64,000 nucleotides of DNA from Paenibacillus sp. RC67. GTDB lineage: Bacteria; Bacillota; Bacilli; Paenibacillales; NBRC-103111. The notes beneath the pieces are model-generated. The model worked only from the letters and a program-made list of their open reading frames with translations, searched no databases and was not told the origin of the DNA. Made by a program: the position numbers and the translations under genes. Every line of letters begins with the position of its first letter. The first letter of the stretch is position 1. Location: positions 2,646,001 through 2,710,000 of the forward strand of contig NZ_CP125098.1 of the NCBI RefSeq assembly GCF_030020805.1. Direction: 5' to 3'. Of the stretch, positions 62,034 through 64,000 are shown one piece after another.

Positions 62034-62077
62034 AGCAGCATCAAAAGCTGCCGATGAAATAAGGTAGTGATGCTGCT
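62034..62077. repeat. Hairpin between SDR and gnd
   Basis: AGCAGCATCA (62034-62043) and TGATGCTGCT (62068-62077) form a perfect 10-bp stem with a 24-nt loop. No T run, so it is not a standard terminator. Could slow transcription or protect the transcript. Confidence 0.5.
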
Positions 62078-62151
62078 CACGACCGGTTTTGCGATATGTT
62101 CAAAAAAATGTTAAATCACCAATACAATGACAAGGAAGGAAGAGAAACCAT

Positions 62152-63563
62152 ATGTCTAAACAACAAGTAGGCGTTATCGGATTAGCAGTCATGGGTAAAA
62201 ACCTGGCATTAAATATTGAGAGCAGAGGCTTCACTGTATCGGTATTCAACCGTTCCCGTGAAAAAACAGATGCTTTGATCGAGGAAGCAAAAGGCAAGAA
62301 CCTGGTAGGTACATACAGCATTGAGGAATTCGTAGCTTCTCTTGAAAAACCACGTAAAGTATTGATTATGGTTCAAGCTGGAGCAGGAACGGATGCTACT
62401 ATCGACTCCTTGATCCCTCACCTGGAAGAAGGCGACATCATTATTGATGGCGGTAATGCTTACTTCCCTGACACTCAACGCAGAAACAGAGACTTGTCCG
62501 CTCACGGCTTGCGCTTTATCGGTACAGGCGTTTCTGGCGGTGAAGAGGGCGCATTGAAAGGTCCTTCCATTATGCCAGGCGGTCAAAAAGACGCTTACGA
62601 ATTGGTTGAGCCAATTTTGACAGCTATCTCTGCAAAAGTAAACGGCGATCCTTGCTGCACATACATCGGACCAGACGGCGCAGGACATTACGTTAAAATG
62701 GTTCATAACGGTATCGAGTACGGCGACATGCAGCTAATTTGCGAAGCTTACCAGCTGTTGAAAGATGTATTGAATGTCAGCACAGAAGAGCTTCATGAGA
62801 TTTTTGCTGAGTGGAATAAAGGAGAGCTTGATAGCTACCTGATCGAGATCACTACCGATATTTTCACGAAGAAAGATCCAGAAACCGGTAAAGCCATGGT
62901 AGACGTAATCCTTGATTCCGCAGGCCAAAAAGGTACAGGTAAATGGACAAGCCAAAGCTCCTGGATCTTGGAGTACCATTGTCGATCATTACGGAATCCG
63001 TATTTTCTCGCTTCCTTTCCGCTATGAAAGAAGAGCGCGTTGCTGCAAGCAAAGTATTGAGCGGCCCGCAAACGCCTGCTTTCGAAGGAGACCGCAAGCA
63101 GTTTATCGAAGCTGTTCGCAAAGCGCTTTACGCTAGCAAAATTTGCTCCTATGCTCAAGGTTTCGCTCAAATGAGAGCCGCTTCCGAAGAGTATAACTGG
63201 GGATTGGATTACGGCAGCATCGCAATGATTTTCCGTGGCGGTTGCATTATCCGCGCTCGTTTCCTGCAAAATATTAAAGATGCATACGATCGCAACCCGG
63301 AATTGAATAACTTGCTCCTCGACGAGTACTTCCAAGGCGTTGTAGGCAACTATCAAGATGCTTGGAGAACCGTTGTAGCAACTGCTGTAACTCGTGGTAT
63401 TCCTGTTCCTGCCTTTGCATCCGCATTGGCTTACTATGACAGTTACCGCACAGAGCGTTTGCCAGCTAACCTGCTGCAGGCGCAAAGAGATTACTTTGGA
63501 GCTCACACATTCAAACGCTTGGATAAAGAAGGAAGTTTCCACTTCAACTGGATGGAAAACTAA
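62152..63563 (+). pseudogene. gnd: 6-phosphogluconate dehydrogenase (decarboxylating), frameshifted by one missing C
   Basis: ATG 62152 with AAGGAAGGAAGAG upstream. [19 protein letters not shown] (NADP-fold), [31 protein letters not shown] and [21 protein letters not shown] (substrate and Lys-Asn site) are intact. The frame leaves its course at TCC (62959-62961): the family text requires TCCCTG, giving KWTSQSSLDLGVPL. Restoring one C joins residues 1-270 to the C-terminal [20 protein letters not shown], ending at 63563. Total 470 aa as in the family. A sequencing deletion is the simplest explanation for so well preserved a gene. Confidence 0.92.
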
Positions 63564-63904
63564 TCCTTTTTAACCCGCCCGTTTGGTTTGATAGGATGAA
63601 GACCGTAGGAGGCCTCATAGATCCAATGCTTCAGACGGTCCGCCTCCTGATCGAATCCGTTGCGGCGCTGGATAAGCATCAAAGCGATTTCCGCAAAATA
63701 CCGAAAGTTTTGTAACAAGCGTGGTTGAGAAAGGTCCAGTAATTCCGGATCTTCTTCAGCCACCTTTTTTTTAATGTATTCCAAAATCCAGACGACGTCA
63801 TCTCTGCATAAGGGGTGCGCAGGATTCAATATTTGCTCCAGCTTCCGCTGTGCAGCATTAGGAATAGGACTCTGCGACTGAGACATGGCTGAATGTATCA
63901 ACAA
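63560..63904 (-). CDS. Hypothetical protein, about 114 aa
   Basis: AAGGAG at 63912-63917 points to TTG 63904 or 63901; the ATG at 63931 would lie upstream of that site and the ATG at 63886 is too far. Helical cytoplasmic protein: [33 protein letters not shown], then [27 protein letters not shown]. No family recognised. Convergent with gnd, with a 4-bp overlap. Confidence 0.7.
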   Translation of the reverse strand: MLIHSAMSQSQSPIPNAAQRKLEQILNPAHPLCRDDVVWILEYIKKKVAEEDPELLDLSQPRLLQNFRYFAEIALMLIQRRNGFDQEADRLKHWIYEASYGLHPIKPNGRVKKD

Positions 63905-64000
63905 ATCATCTCTCCTTGATATAGGTTTCATAGTATCATCTTAGCAGAAAAGACTGGAATCTATTCACATTCCATCATATGAATTTATTGCTATTTCTAT

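Noticed and set aside
62034..62077. Perfect stem between SDR and gnd as a terminator
   Set aside because: No T run follows; listed only as a hairpin.

Overview
The window reads as a chromosomal segment of a spore-forming, low-to-mid GC Gram-positive of the Paenibacillus type. The indicators are a Spo0E-family phosphatase, S-layer-homology (SLH) and copper-amine-oxidase 'stalk' domains, Bacillus-type Fnr regulators with C-terminal cysteines, strong AGGAGG-like ribosome binding sites, and many families typical of Bacillales (DUF1292, DUF1054, DUF1811, DUF1885, DUF212, SpeA). No 16S gene is present, so the genus is an inference. I see no insertion sequence, CRISPR array or intact prophage.

Region 1 (1-17.8 kb) is the most distinctive. 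An RsiV-like lipoprotein gene runs off the left edge. Next is an ECF-type promoter and an operon of an ABC ATPase, a MacA/HlyD-like lipoprotein adaptor, an FtsX/MacB-like permease, a second ABC ATPase fused to a SpoVT-AbrB domain, a solute-binding lipoprotein and a secreted repeat protein. A second cassette follows: a GbsR/MarR-type regulator with a perfect 13-bp inverted-repeat operator, an RND pump, its lipoprotein adaptor, and another secreted protein that appears paralogous to the first. Two unrelated export machines thus each carry the same kind of secreted companion.

Region 2 (18-31 kb) holds a tRNA cluster (fMet, CAU-Ile2 or Met, Leu), pirin, VOC and acyltransferase genes, a run of small genes with LexA-like (SOS) operators, a polysaccharide deacetylase-methyltransferase pair, tRNA-Val, and a putative methyltransferase-phosphotransferase-YfhH run.

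Region 3 (30.5-46 kb) contains two Fnr paralogues around a MobA-like gene that lacks its catalytic motifs, an HEXXH secreted protein, a hybrid GGDEF-histidine kinase, Spo0E, SpeA, an MFS exporter and an SLH-anchored cytochrome c. Fnr boxes lie upstream of the first fnr and of the cytochrome gene, in the latter case centred 41.5 bp from the predicted start of transcription. This suggests a local oxygen-responsive circuit.

Region 4 (46-64 kb) is metabolic: alcohol/butanediol dehydrogenase, LysR, SDR and heparinase-type lyase genes, a sulfonate/nitrate-type ABC transporter, then a LacI - LarA-like - gluconokinase - SDR - 6-phosphogluconate dehydrogenase cluster that probably handles sugar acids.

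At least four well-conserved genes (gbsR, the HEXXH protein, a DUF3892 protein, gnd) are broken by small indels, three of them in homopolymers and one in a TC repeat. This looks more like residual sequencing error than gene decay, and should be kept in mind when reading the annotation.
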